From: Tistrella mobilis
GTDB lineage: Bacteria; Pseudomonadota; Alphaproteobacteria; Tistrellales; Tistrellaceae
DNA length: 64,000 nucleotides
NCBI RefSeq assembly: GCF_041468085.1
Contig: NZ_CP121017.1
Coordinates: forward strand, 248,001-312,000
Direction: 5' to 3'
The position numbers and the translations under genes are program-made. How positions within the stretch are numbered: the stretch's first letter is position 1; every line of letters begins with the position of its first letter. This document shows positions 33,451 to 41,889 of the stretch, piece after piece. The notes beneath the pieces were generated by a model. That model searched no databases, was not told the origin of the DNA, and saw only the letters and a program-made list of their open reading frames with translations.

Positions 33451-33945
33451 TTACAGGCCCCAGCTACGATACTGATCCGTGCCGTAGTGCCGTGCTCCCC
33501 CGGCCCTTTCGGTGCGGCTCAAATGTTGGAATTCAGTTGGCCAATGTCTTATAGCATGTTCTATGGCCTTCAGTTTGAATGGTACGTGTACAACACAATG
33601 ATCCCTAATGATCGGCGGGCACAAACTGTCCTGTACGCGGCTTTCATTGAGGTTGACGGCAATAATCGGCAGATCCAAGCTCAACGCGAGTTCTAGCTCC
33701 CACCTTACAAAGCGGAAAAGATTCTTGGTCGAGTTTCCAATCAACACCATAACTGCTGTCGATTGTCGCATTCGCTCCCGCAATTTCGATTTTACGTAAT
33801 CCTCATTCTGAGCACGCGACGTCATGTTGTCGAGATCATGAGAGTCCACGAACTGGAACGGTATTCTGGGGTTGGCATGCCACCCCCGGACATACCGGTA
33901 AGCCCATTGGTCGTTATCGCCATCGAAAACGACGTAAGTCGACAT
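33451..33945 (-). CDS. TIR-like protein (ThsB/DUF1863 family)
   Basis: 164 residues. YVVFDGDNDQWAYRYVRGW opens the fold, FQFVDSHDLDNMTSRAQNED follows, then VKSKLRERMRQSTAVMVLIG and NLFRFVRWELELALSLDLPI with the conserved W-E-x-E, IIAVNLNESRVQDSLCPPII and AIEHAIRHWP. This is the MTH538/DUF1863 TIR-like family that includes Thoeris ThsB sensors. It is the first gene of the eight-gene operon, with GGGGGGAA just before the ATG. In Thoeris several ThsB TIRs can share one effector; here a SLATT protein at the operon end could be that effector. Confidence 0.82.
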   Translation of the reverse strand: MSTYVVFDGDNDQWAYRYVRGWHANPRIPFQFVDSHDLDNMTSRAQNEDYVKSKLRERMRQSTAVMVLIGNSTKNLFRFVRWELELALSLDLPIIAVNLNESRVQDSLCPPIIRDHCVVHVPFKLKAIEHAIRHWPTEFQHLSRTERAGGARHYGTDQYRSWGL

Positions 33946-34112
33946 TTTCCGTTCCCCCCAAGACTACTTAACGCTGAACCCGATCTACAAAACTCAGAAG
34001 CTTCCTTCGCCGCGTGCGAACCCCAACGCGATTCAGAACTCTCGGTCAAAGGCTCGAATCTCATCCTCGAAGGAAGAGTGAGCGTGCCCCTCCAAGAGAC
34101 ATAGCCTCAAAC

Positions 34113-34412
34113 CTATGTTCGATTAAGAGGGAGAATGCGCGGTGCTTCCGGAGAAGCGGTCGTCGAACGTCGGCAGCTTTCCGCCCAGGCATCAAGGTCG
34201 CCGACCGCGTACCGGACGTAGCGTCCGAACTTGTAGAATGCCGGCCCCGTATCGAGAGATCGGTAGCATTCGAGCGTATGGGCATCGAGCGCCAGATATC
34301 TTGCCGCTGCGTCTGTATCGACAAAGCGGACGGGGCCAGCATCTTCCACGTAGACCGCGCGCGCGAGGAGGTCTGCGGACGGCCATTTTGCTCGGTTGTT
34401 AGGTCGCGACAT
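34113..34412 (-). CDS. Small HTH (AlpA/excisionase-like) DNA-binding protein, copy 2
   Basis: 99 residues: MSRPNNRAKWPSADLLARAV, VRFVDTDAAARYLALDAHTL, then YKFGRYVRYAVGDLDAWAES and ILPLNRT. It is a close paralogue of the gene at 22894-23196, matching through the whole length. This copy lies 52 bases upstream of the integrase gene start side's stop, i.e. next to int, as expected of a recombination directionality factor. An ACATAG/CTATGT dyad overlaps its 3' end. It may drive excision; copy 1 may be a duplicate carried along with cargo. Confidence 0.85.
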   Translation of the reverse strand: MSRPNNRAKWPSADLLARAVYVEDAGPVRFVDTDAAARYLALDAHTLECYRSLDTGPAFYKFGRYVRYAVGDLDAWAESCRRSTTASPEAPRILPLNRT

Positions 34413-34463
34413 GACGCACCTCCGTTCGTGCTTCGGCAGGGATCGATGTGAAACGGGGCGCGC

Positions 34464-35867
34464 TCATCGCGTTGCCTCCCTGTTTTCATCATGTCGGGCG
34501 CCGGGCGGGGTGGCGCGATTGGCCCCGTTGCGATGGCGGAATGGCCGATAGTTTCCGACCTTGGTGCGCGACGAATACTTGCCGTCTTCCAGGCCGGGAG
34601 GCGGCGACGCGGGCTCGGCAACGTCCGCTGTTTCCAGCGCGGCGCCGACCTCGATCTCGACCTCTGTCGACGGTTCCTCAGCGACCGGGGCTTCGGCGCC
34701 GACGACGATGCGCCTGCGCGCGGCGACCGCATCCGCAGCCATGCGCACCGGGTCTTCCTCGTTGTGAACGTAGCGCATGAACATGGTGACGGTCTTATGC
34801 GCCGTGAGCGCCATACCGACCTTCAATGGCACGCCCGAGTTCGCGATATCGGTTGCGGCGCGATGGCGGATGCCGTGCGTACCGACATGGGGGACGCCCG
34901 CTCGGGCAAGGATGCGCCGCCATCCGTGTTGATAGGTATTGTCCGTCATCGGCTTCGAGGGATCGAAGATCGACGGGCACACATAGGGCGACGTCTCGAA
35001 GCGCGGAGCCTTGCTGAGCAGCCGGTGAGCCTCGTCGCTGAGAGGCTTCGTCATTCCTCCCGTCTTGCTGTCAGGCCAGGTCACGCGCCGGCGTTCGAGG
35101 TCGATCCAGGCCCATTCGAGCGTAAGCACCTCGGACTTGCGCGCCGCCAGCTCGAACTGGAGCCGGATGGCGAGGGTGATGAAGGGATGCTCCAGGCCCT
35201 CCCGGTCCGAGCGGTCGAGATAGGCGAAGAGCTTGCGCATCTCCTCGTCGGTGATGAACCGGGTCGATCCGTTCTCCGCGAATTTCTGGACGTGCCTGCA
35301 CGGATTGGAGCCGTCTGGCCGATATCCCCACAGTTCGGCGAGGTTGAACATCTTCCGAAGGGCAGCGAGCGTTCGATTGGCGTTCACCGGCCGGTCGGCC
35401 ATGCCGGTCATCAATTCCGAGATGTGGGCGCGGGTGACTTCATGAGCCTTGTAGCGGCCCAGGCGCGGAAGGATGTGGTTCTTGATGTTCAGTTCGTTCG
35501 TCGCGACGGTGGAGGGCTTGTTGTGAAGCTTCGAGTGCTCCTCGATGAACTTGGTGCACAGCTCCTTCATGGTCGGTGCTGCGCGCGCGGCTGTCTTCTC
35601 CGCGCACGGGTCGCGTCCATAACGAACCTCCGCGAGCCAGTCCTGTGCCAGGTTGCGGGCCTGATCGACGGTGAGTTCTCCGAATCGACCTAGCGCGGGC
35701 TTCCGGCGGACGCCGGAATTGGTCACGTAGGCGAGCATGAAGATCTTGCCGCCGAACGGTGTGACTTTCAGCATGAAGCCCGGTACGATCGTATCGCGGA
35801 GTTCGTATTCGCGCTCCTTCGGGCGCGCGGCGTCCACAGCCGTCTTGGTGAGTTTGATTTTGGCCAT
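34464..35867 (-). CDS. Tyrosine-type integrase (DUF4102/P4-like)
   Basis: 467 residues. The N-terminal arm-binding domain (MAKIKLTKTAVDAARPKERE, then IVPGFMLKVTPFGGKIF and GRFGELTVDQARNLAQDWLA) is the DUF4102-type domain of P4-like integrases. The catalytic domain has the first Arg in ELAARKSEVLTLEW, H-x-x-R in GTHGIRHRAATDIANSG, and the nucleophile Tyr in TAHKTVTMFMRYVH. About 65 extra C-terminal residues are of low complexity. It lies 195 bases from the tRNA-Leu fragment, so it should integrate the island at the tRNA 3' end. Confidence 0.93.
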   Translation of the reverse strand: MAKIKLTKTAVDAARPKEREYELRDTIVPGFMLKVTPFGGKIFMLAYVTNSGVRRKPALGRFGELTVDQARNLAQDWLAEVRYGRDPCAEKTAARAAPTMKELCTKFIEEHSKLHNKPSTVATNELNIKNHILPRLGRYKAHEVTRAHISELMTGMADRPVNANRTLAALRKMFNLAELWGYRPDGSNPCRHVQKFAENGSTRFITDEEMRKLFAYLDRSDREGLEHPFITLAIRLQFELAARKSEVLTLEWAWIDLERRRVTWPDSKTGGMTKPLSDEAHRLLSKAPRFETSPYVCPSIFDPSKPMTDNTYQHGWRRILARAGVPHVGTHGIRHRAATDIANSGVPLKVGMALTAHKTVTMFMRYVHNEEDPVRMAADAVAARRRIVVGAEAPVAEEPSTEVEIEVGAALETADVAEPASPPPGLEDGKYSSRTKVGNYRPFRHRNGANRATPPGARHDENREATR

Positions 35868-36062
35868 CAGAGGTCTCCAAACACGTTAGTCGTAGGAGTC
35901 GCGCGAGGGTGTCTAGGAGCACGATTCCCGGCTATTGCCGGCAAGTATGGAGAAGTTTGAAGCCTACGATGGTCAAGCTAAATCATTGATCGTAGTAGGT
36001 TTTCGCGCTTTTACTTGCAATCGGCGGTGTTTAGAATATCGTCCTTTGGGCCGCTCAAAATC

Positions 36063-36106
36063 GACCACCGAAAGGTATGGGGGTTCGAGTCCCCCCTCTC
36101 GCACCA
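36063..36106 (+). other. Attachment site: orphan 3' end of tRNA-Leu (attR-like)
   Basis: The stretch has a variable arm ACC-GAAA-GGT, a T arm GGGGG-TTCGAGT-CCCCC, the acceptor strand CTCTCGC, discriminator A and an encoded CCA. The long variable arm and the acceptor sequence fit tRNA-Leu. No 5' half lies upstream, so this is the duplicated 3' end left at the island's far junction. The complete tRNA-Leu should be at the left junction outside the window. Confidence 0.85.
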
Positions 36107-36121
36107 TGTCCGGCTTCGCCA

Positions 36122-37105
36122 TCAGCGCCCGGCGCCCGCTCCGAACCTCTCCCGATACGCCGCCGGCGTCAGCCCGGTGATCCGCTGGAACAGCTTGCGG
36201 AAAGATGCCGGATCTTCGTAACCGGCTTCCCAGGCGATCCGGTCGACGGTCTCTGCGCTCCGTTCCAGCCGCTCGCGGGCGCGGGCGATACGCAGATGCT
36301 GGCAGTATTCCACCGGCCGCAGGCCCGTGGCCTTGCGGAAGCGGCGCAGGAAGGTGCGTTCCTCCAGCCCCGCCCGCGCCGCCAGATCGGGCAGCCGCAC
36401 CTCGCGTGCCCCCGTTGCCTGCAGCCAGTGCTGGACCTTCAGGATCGCCGCATCGCCATGGTCGAGCCGCGGCACGAACAGGCTGTAGGCGCGCTGTTCG
36501 CGGCCGGGCGGGTCGATCAGCAGGAAGCGGGCGGTGCGCACCATCAATGCCGGCCCCAGCAGGCGGGCGATCAGGGCTAGGCCCAGATCGGTCCACGACA
36601 TCACCCCGCCCGCGGTCATCAGGTCGCCGTCGTCGATCAGCAGCCGGGCGGTATCGACCCGGATGGCGGGGAAGCGGCTGGCGAAGCGGTCGTGATAATT
36701 CCAGTGGGTGGTGGCCGGGCGGCCGTCGAGCAGCCCGGTTTCGGCCAGCAGGAAGGCGCCGGCACAGACCGAGCACAGCACGGCGCCGTCACCATGACGG
36801 GCGGTCAGCCAGCGGGCCAGCGGTGCGGCGGCTTCGGGCGAGATCGGCGGCGCCAGGCTGGGCGGCAGGATCAGGGCCGCCGGCCGGCCGGGCCGGCCCG
36901 GATGGCTGTCGAACAGCCGCCGCACCTCTCCCGTCTCGTCCGCCCGCCAATGGCTGAGGCGGAGCGCCGGACCCGTGGCCTCGTCTTCGGCCCGCAGCCG
37001 GTCGGCGATCAGGATCAGGTCGCTCAGGCCGTGGATCGCGGCCTCCTGGACGTCCGGGTAGAGCAGCAGGCCGATTTCGACCGGCTCCGGCAGCGTGTCG
37101 GTCAT
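36122..37105 (-). CDS. GlxA-family transcriptional regulator (DJ-1/PfpI plus AraC HTH)
   Basis: 327 residues. The N-terminal 190 residues are a DJ-1/PfpI-like fold (IGLLLYPDVQEAAIHGLSDL; VLCSVCAGAFLLAETGLLDG with the nucleophile-elbow Cys region; ATTHWNYHDRFASRFP; MTAGGVMSWTDLGLALI). The last 100 residues are the double AraC helix-turn-helix (VRLPDLAARAGLEERTFLRR; IAWEAGYEDPASFRKLFQRI TGLTPAAYRERFG in two runs). Divergent from an isochorismatase-family hydrolase gene, which it probably controls. First chromosomal gene right of the island. Confidence 0.92.
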   Translation of the reverse strand: MTDTLPEPVEIGLLLYPDVQEAAIHGLSDLILIADRLRAEDEATGPALRLSHWRADETGEVRRLFDSHPGRPGRPAALILPPSLAPPISPEAAAPLARWLTARHGDGAVLCSVCAGAFLLAETGLLDGRPATTHWNYHDRFASRFPAIRVDTARLLIDDGDLMTAGGVMSWTDLGLALIARLLGPALMVRTARFLLIDPPGREQRAYSLFVPRLDHGDAAILKVQHWLQATGAREVRLPDLAARAGLEERTFLRRFRKATGLRPVEYCQHLRIARARERLERSAETVDRIAWEAGYEDPASFRKLFQRITGLTPAAYRERFGAGAGR

Positions 37106-37225
37106 TTGTCGGTTTCGCCCCTCTGAATGTCGGTTCCGCCGATCCCAAGCCTGCCCGCCTGCGGCTAGCCTGTCCATCACCGCCCGGATGTCCCGAAGCG
37201 GAAGCAAGGCCAGGAGGCAGCCGTC

Positions 37226-37771
37226 ATGGGCAAGCGCGCCCTCGTCGTAATCGACGTCCAGAACGACTATTTCCCCGGTGGCCGCTGGCCGCTGGTCGGC
37301 ATTGAGGCTGCAGCGGCCAATGTCGCCCGGCTGATCGCCGCCTTCCGCGCGGCGGGGGAGCCGGTGGTGCATGTCCGCCACGAATTCACCCGCGAGGGCG
37401 CGCCCTTCTTCGTCGCCGGATCCGATGGCGCCCGCATCCACGAGAGCGTCACTCCGGCGGAGGGTGAGCCGGTGGTGCTGAAGCACTTTCCCAACGCCTT
37501 CCGCGAGACCGGGCTGGACGCGCTGCTGCACGAGATGGCCGTGGACCACGTGGTGATCGCCGGCGCCATGAGCCATATGTGCATCGATGCCGGTGCCCGC
37601 GCCGCCCGCGATCTGGGCTTCGAGGTCACCGTCGCCCATGACGCCTGCGCCACCCGCGACCAGGAGTTCGGCGGCGTGATCGTCCCGGCCGCCCAGGTCC
37701 ATGCGGCCTTCATGGCGGCGCTGGGCTTTGCCTATGCCAATGTCGTGGCGACCGGCGAGCTGGCAGGCTGA
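37226..37771 (+). CDS. Cysteine hydrolase, isochorismatase/nicotinamidase family
   Basis: 181 residues. The catalytic triad is visible: Asp in ALVVIDVQNDYFPGG, Lys in VVLKHFPNAFRETGL and Cys in GAMSHMCIDAGARAARDLG. The cis-peptide region GAMSH precedes the Cys as in the family. Length and motifs fit small amidohydrolases acting on nicotinamide-like or carbamoyl compounds; the substrate cannot be told. Divergently placed from the GlxA-type regulator with 120 bases between the starts. Confidence 0.9.
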   Translation: MGKRALVVIDVQNDYFPGGRWPLVGIEAAAANVARLIAAFRAAGEPVVHVRHEFTREGAPFFVAGSDGARIHESVTPAEGEPVVLKHFPNAFRETGLDALLHEMAVDHVVIAGAMSHMCIDAGARAARDLGFEVTVAHDACATRDQEFGGVIVPAAQVHAAFMAALGFAYANVVATGELAG

Positions 37772-37783
37772 CCCCCCCCGGCC

Positions 37784-38407
37784 TCACCCCCTGACCGCCA
37801 CCACCATCGATCCCACCAGCAGCACCGCCAGCACCACATTGACCGTCCGCGACACACGCGGCCGGCGGAGCAGGCGGGCGAAGCCGGCGCCGAGCAGCAG
37901 CCAGACGACATGGCTGGCGATGATCGAGCCTGCCAGGATCAGAATCCGCGGCCCGATTTCGCCGGGCGTGGTACCGGTGCCGGCGAACAGGGCGGCGAAG
38001 GCGAGCCAGGCTTTGGGGTTGGTGATGGCCAGCACCACCCCGCCGGCCGGTCCCGGCGGGCGGCTGCCGGCCTGGGGCAGGCCCGGCGGCGGGGCGGTGG
38101 CGATGCGCAGGGCCAGGTACAGGATGTAGCCGGCCGATATGATCAGCAGGATGGTCGCCACTGCCGGCTCCGCCAGCAGCAGCGAGGCGAGGCCGGCGGC
38201 GACTGCCGCCATGACCGAGATCGTCCCGAGCGCACTGCCCAGGGCGTAGGGCAGGGCGCGGGCCAGGCCGAAGGCACTGCCGGTTGCCGTCATGGCGATG
38301 GTGCTGGGGCCCGGGCTGAAGGTGATCGCGAGGCTTGCGGCGGCGAAACCTGCAAGCTCGGGCAGGGCGGCAGGCCCGGGCAGGGTGATGCTGGAGAGAT
38401 CGGCCAT
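37784..38407 (-). CDS. LysE-family amino-acid exporter
   Basis: 207 residues with six hydrophobic segments. The first carries ITFSPGPSTIAMTATGSAFG, the GP-rich signature of RhtB/LysE transporters, and the fourth VVLAITNPKAWLAFAALFAG, the second conserved NPK motif. The family exports amino acids or derivatives across the inner membrane. It is divergent from an AraC-type regulator gene whose start lies 48 bases away, so regulation by that protein is likely. Confidence 0.9.
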   Translation of the reverse strand: MADLSSITLPGPAALPELAGFAAASLAITFSPGPSTIAMTATGSAFGLARALPYALGSALGTISVMAAVAAGLASLLLAEPAVATILLIISAGYILYLALRIATAPPPGLPQAGSRPPGPAGGVVLAITNPKAWLAFAALFAGTGTTPGEIGPRILILAGSIIASHVVWLLLGAGFARLLRRPRVSRTVNVVLAVLLVGSMVVAVRG

Positions 38408-38454
38408 CGCGCCGGCTCCTGTACGCTGAGCGAAGACGGGGGTAGTATGGCAGT

Positions 38455-39324
38455 ATGACTGACCTATCTGCCAGCCCGACTGCCCCGCTGCCGGGGCTTG
38501 AAACGGCCCCCGCCGCCGAGGGCGGGATCCGGCTGCGCCTGGGTGCGGGCGCGCCTGGCCTGGAGCGTCTGGCCGCGGCCTTCGACGGTCGGGCTTTCGC
38601 GCCCCATCGCCACGACACTTATGCGATCGGCATCACCACTCATGGCGTGCAGAGCTTCCGCTATCGTGGTACCCGCCGGGCCTGCCTGGCCGGGCAGATG
38701 CATGTGCTTCACCCCGACGAGATTCACGACGGCGCCGCTGGCACGCCCGAGGGCTTCGGCTATCGGATCGTCTATGTCGATCCGGCGCTGATCCTGGCGG
38801 CCCTGGACGGCCGGCCGCTGCCTTTCGTCGCCGACCCGGTGGTCACGGCGGCGGCGATCGATCCGGTGCTGCGGCAGGGGCTGGTCGATCTGGATGTGCC
38901 GCTGGGCGATCTGGAGAGCGTCGAACTCGTCACCGGGCTGGCGGACATGCTGGGCCGGCTGGATCGGTCGGCATCGCCGAGGGGCACAGGCGGCCGGCTG
39001 CCGGTCGAAGCGCTGGAGCAGGTGCGCCGGCTGATCGCCGACGACCCGGCAACCCGCCATGCCGCCGCCGCTCTGGAAGCCGTTTCGGGCCTGGATCGCT
39101 GGACGCTGGCCCGCCAGTTCCGGCGCGCCTTCGGCACCAGCCCCAGCCGTTATCGCACCATGCGCCAGCTGGACCTTGCACGGGCGGCGATGCAGCGGGG
39201 CCTTGCCCTGTCGGAAGCGGCGCTGGACGCGGGCTTCGCCGATCAGAGCCATATGAGCCGCGCCTTCAAGCGCGGCTACGGCCTCACCCCGGCCCGCTGG
39301 GCGGGGGCGGTTACGGCGCGTTGA
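38455..39324 (+). CDS. AraC-family transcriptional regulator
   Basis: 289 residues. The N-terminal cupin domain reads [40 protein letters not shown] and [20 protein letters not shown]. The C-terminal double HTH is [40 protein letters not shown] and [20 protein letters not shown], ending [11 protein letters not shown]. The layout is that of regulators paired with LysE exporters, and the gene is divergent from one. Its last 49 bases overlap the convergent dehydrogenase gene. Confidence 0.92.
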   Translation: MTDLSASPTAPLPGLETAPAAEGGIRLRLGAGAPGLERLAAAFDGRAFAPHRHDTYAIGITTHGVQSFRYRGTRRACLAGQMHVLHPDEIHDGAAGTPEGFGYRIVYVDPALILAALDGRPLPFVADPVVTAAAIDPVLRQGLVDLDVPLGDLESVELVTGLADMLGRLDRSASPRGTGGRLPVEALEQVRRLIADDPATRHAAAALEAVSGLDRWTLARQFRRAFGTSPSRYRTMRQLDLARAAMQRGLALSEAALDAGFADQSHMSRAFKRGYGLTPARWAGAVTAR

Positions 39325-40199
39325 GCCGCTGTCCGGGCCTGGATCGCCTTCACCACCGCCGCCATGTCGAGGCTGTCATGGCCGGCGGCGAGCGTCTCGC
39401 CGAACAGGCCGTGACAGACATCAAGGAGGGGCGAGGCGATCTCTGCCGCCCGCGCCGCTTCCGCCACCAGCCGGGCATTCTTGAACACGTCCGGGATCGA
39501 GGCCTGGACGCTGTAATCGCCGGCCCGCAGTTTGGCGAGCTTCATCCGCGACACCGCACTCGCCATCGGGCCTGCATCCAGCACCTCGACGAAGCGGTCG
39601 AGATCGAGCCCATGGCCCTCGGCGAAATGGAAGGCTTCGGTCAGCCCGGTGACCATGGTGATCAGGAACAGGTTGACCGCCAGCTTCATCTGCAGCGCCT
39701 GGGGCACGGCGCCGCAGGCCACGGTCTGGCGGCACATCGGTGCCAGCAGCGGTTCGACCCGGGCGACGTCTTCAGGGGCACCGGCCAGCATGGCGACCAG
39801 CTGCCCCGCCTCGGCCGGCGCGCGGGAGCCGGAGACCGGCGCTTCGACATAGCGCCCGCCGGCGGTACGGATTTCAGCCGCGAGCGCGCAGGAATATCCG
39901 GCGGGCAGCGTGCCCATGTTGACGATCAGATGGCCTGCGACATTGGCCCGGAAACGCGCGACGCTGCGGCCCAGCACCAGATCGGTCGAGGCCTCGTCGA
40001 TCATCATCAGGATGACGACCTCGGCGCGGCGGAAGACCTCGTCCGGGCTTGCCGCGACTTCGGCGCCGGCGGCGGCCAGGGCGTCGCATTTCTCCCGCGT
40101 GCGGTTCCATACCACCAGTGGTGTGCCGGCACGTGCCAGGTTGAGCGCCATGGGCTGGCCCATCACGCCGAGCCCGATAAATCCGACGGTTTCGGTCAT
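39276..40199 (-). CDS. NAD(P)-dependent beta-hydroxyacid dehydrogenase
   Basis: 307 residues. N-terminal Rossmann fold with [19 protein letters not shown], and the family substrate site [20 protein letters not shown]. The catalytic Lys is in [20 protein letters not shown], and the helical C-terminal domain includes [20 protein letters not shown]. These enzymes oxidise 3-hydroxyisobutyrate-like acids; the exact substrate is not evident. It converges on, and overlaps, the AraC gene by 49 bases. Confidence 0.9.
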   Translation of the reverse strand: MTETVGFIGLGVMGQPMALNLARAGTPLVVWNRTREKCDALAAAGAEVAASPDEVFRRAEVVILMMIDEASTDLVLGRSVARFRANVAGHLIVNMGTLPAGYSCALAAEIRTAGGRYVEAPVSGSRAPAEAGQLVAMLAGAPEDVARVEPLLAPMCRQTVACGAVPQALQMKLAVNLFLITMVTGLTEAFHFAEGHGLDLDRFVEVLDAGPMASAVSRMKLAKLRAGDYSVQASIPDVFKNARLVAEAARAAEIASPLLDVCHGLFGETLAAGHDSLDMAAVVKAIQARTAAQRAVTAPAQRAGVRP

Positions 40200-40294
40200 G
40201 TCGTCCTCCCGATCCGGGGGCGGCCATCATGCCCGGCCGCCAGTCGCCACGAGGCTAGGGGAGGTATGAACCGACGTCTTGAATGGTTGTGACA

Positions 40295-41215
40295 TCACCT
40301 GTCCGGGGCGGCCGTCTGCAGATCTTCGACTTTCACGACGACATCCATGACCGGCCGGTCGACATCCGCGCCGACGAAGCTTCCGGCGATCGGCAGGATC
40401 TGCTGGATGTTGCGCGCCACCGCAACCGGGATCAGATTGGCCGAGCCCACCGCCCGGTTGGTCGGGTCGAACGGGATCCAGCCGGCGCCGGGCACAAAGA
40501 CTTCGGCCCATGCATGTGTCGATCCCGCCGCCGTCGATCCCAGCTGGTCGCCGGCCGGGTTGTAGAGATAGCCCGAGACGAGCCGCGCCCCAAAGCCGAG
40601 CGTTCTGGCCGCCTCGGTGAACAGCACGGCAAAGTCGCGGCAGGATCCCCACCTCCTGTCGAGGGTTTCGAGCGGCCCCTGTGTCCCTTCGGTTTCGCGA
40701 CTCTCATAGGCAATCTGCGCCGCAACGCCGTTGCTGAGGTCCTTCAGCAACGAGAGGGTGTCGGTCGGCCTGCTCATCACGAAGCCTTCGACCCAATCGG
40801 ACAGCCGCCCCGTTGCGTCGGCATATTGGGGCAGGGCGAGTGCGCCGAGATCGGTCCAGTCATCCGCAGAATAGAAGAACGGATAGCGGATCGCCGAGGC
40901 TGCGATCGGGAAGACGGGCCAGGCCGGCGCGCTGAGCCCGACGACGGCCTGGGCATGGATCGTCAGCGTGTCGGACGGGCTTTCGAACAGGGCGGATGCG
41001 ATGGCGTTGCCCGCCACATCATGTGACCAGTCGACCCGGGCCGCCGGTGAGATGTCGAGATCGAAGGCAAGCAGCCTGTGCTCCCGGCTTTCCCGTGGTC
41101 GCAGCATCAGCCTGTGGGGGCCCAGTATGACGGCGCGATCGTAACGATACGACGTGATGTGGGTGATCCTGACCTTTTGGTCGGCGCCCTCTCGACGGTC
41201 GGTTCCCTCTGCCAT
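40295..41215 (-). CDS. Transglutaminase-like protease family protein
   Basis: 306 residues. N-terminal bacterial transglutaminase-like domain ([40 protein letters not shown]). The catalytic core has Cys in [20 protein letters not shown], His in [19 protein letters not shown] and Asp in [20 protein letters not shown]. Proteins of this type are probably cytoplasmic peptidases or amidases of unknown target. No partner alpha-E or circularly-permuted ATP-grasp gene is adjacent, which is the more usual company. Confidence 0.88.
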   Translation of the reverse strand: MAEGTDRREGADQKVRITHITSYRYDRAVILGPHRLMLRPRESREHRLLAFDLDISPAARVDWSHDVAGNAIASALFESPSDTLTIHAQAVVGLSAPAWPVFPIAASAIRYPFFYSADDWTDLGALALPQYADATGRLSDWVEGFVMSRPTDTLSLLKDLSNGVAAQIAYESRETEGTQGPLETLDRRWGSCRDFAVLFTEAARTLGFGARLVSGYLYNPAGDQLGSTAAGSTHAWAEVFVPGAGWIPFDPTNRAVGSANLIPVAVARNIQQILPIAGSFVGADVDRPVMDVVVKVEDLQTAAPDR

Positions 41216-41314
41216 GAATTCTGCTCCTCGCGTCTTCAGGCGGGTCGATGTCTCGCAAGCACCTTACCGCAGGGATCCGGCCCGGATAGCCGGCATCTTG
41301 GCCGAAGGCCGGCG

Positions 41315-41779
41315 TCACCCCGGATCGGGCCAGGCGCCGGCATCCTTGACCGAGCTGTAGACGAAGATCGATTCGATCGACGTTATGCCCTCGATATCGT
41401 GCAGGCGATTGCGGACGAAATCCTCATAAGCCGCGAGGTCGGCCACCATCACCCGCAGCAGATAGTCGGATTTGCCGGTGACCAGATGGCATTCCACCAC
41501 CTCGTCGATCACGCCGATCCGGCGTTCGAAACCGTCCACCACGGCTCGGTTGTGCCGGTCCAGGCGGATATGGACGAAGGCGGTGAGGCCCAGTCCGAAG
41601 GCCTTGGCATCGACCCGGGCGCCATAGCCCCGGATGACACCCGCCTCTTCCAGCGCCCGTACCCGGCGCAGGCAGGGTGAGGGTGAAAGCGCCACACGGT
41701 CCGCCAGTTCCAGATTGGTGATCCGACCCTCGGTCTGGAGGATGCGGACGATCTGGCGGTCCTTGTCGTCCATGGCCAT
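41315..41779 (-). CDS. Lrp/AsnC-family regulator of methionine gamma-lyase
   Basis: 154 residues. The HTH is IVRILQTEGRITNLELADRV followed by ALSPSPCLRRVRALEEAGVI; the ligand-binding RAM domain follows (VECHLVTGKSDYLLRVMVAD; LAAYEDFVRNRLHDIEGITS; IESIFVYSSVKDAG). It is divergent from the methionine gamma-lyase gene, whose start is about 110 bases away, matching the MdeR/MdeA arrangement of pseudomonads. AGGAAA precedes the chosen ATG; a second ATG two codons later is possible. Confidence 0.9.
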   Translation of the reverse strand: MAMDDKDRQIVRILQTEGRITNLELADRVALSPSPCLRRVRALEEAGVIRGYGARVDAKAFGLGLTAFVHIRLDRHNRAVVDGFERRIGVIDEVVECHLVTGKSDYLLRVMVADLAAYEDFVRNRLHDIEGITSIESIFVYSSVKDAGAWPDPG

Positions 41780-41889
41780 TCCTTTCCTGGCATATCTGAC
41801 CTGAAGACTGCCGATTCGGGGTGAAAATGGCAATCAAACGCCAGGCGAGGCGGCGCATCATGCCCCGAGATACAGAGGGAGACGCCCCC

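Larger units (their letters stand above)
1..36106. mobile_element. Integrated genomic island / ICE-like element, right end in window
   Basis: The right boundary is the 3' end of a tRNA-Leu gene next to a tyrosine integrase; the left boundary is outside the window. The backbone genes (ssb, DUF2493, Toprim, strawberry-notch, antirestriction, ParB, ArdC) recur together on alphaproteobacterial integrative elements. The cargo from about 16.4 to 34.4 kb has visibly lower GC than the flanking chromosome and is packed with defence modules. No relaxase, coupling protein or type IV secretion gene is seen here, so mobility by conjugation is not shown. It could be an ICE, an integrative mobilizable element, or a decayed island. 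Confidence 0.85.

Noticed and set aside
27286-33945. Classical CBASS system
   Set aside because: No CD-NTase motif (GS-x-DxD of a cGAS-like enzyme) is found in any gene of the operon; the only nucleotidyltransferase nearby is AbiEii, in a separate unit.
36063-36106. A complete tRNA gene
   Set aside because: The 5' acceptor strand, D arm and anticodon arm are absent upstream; only the 3' part is present.
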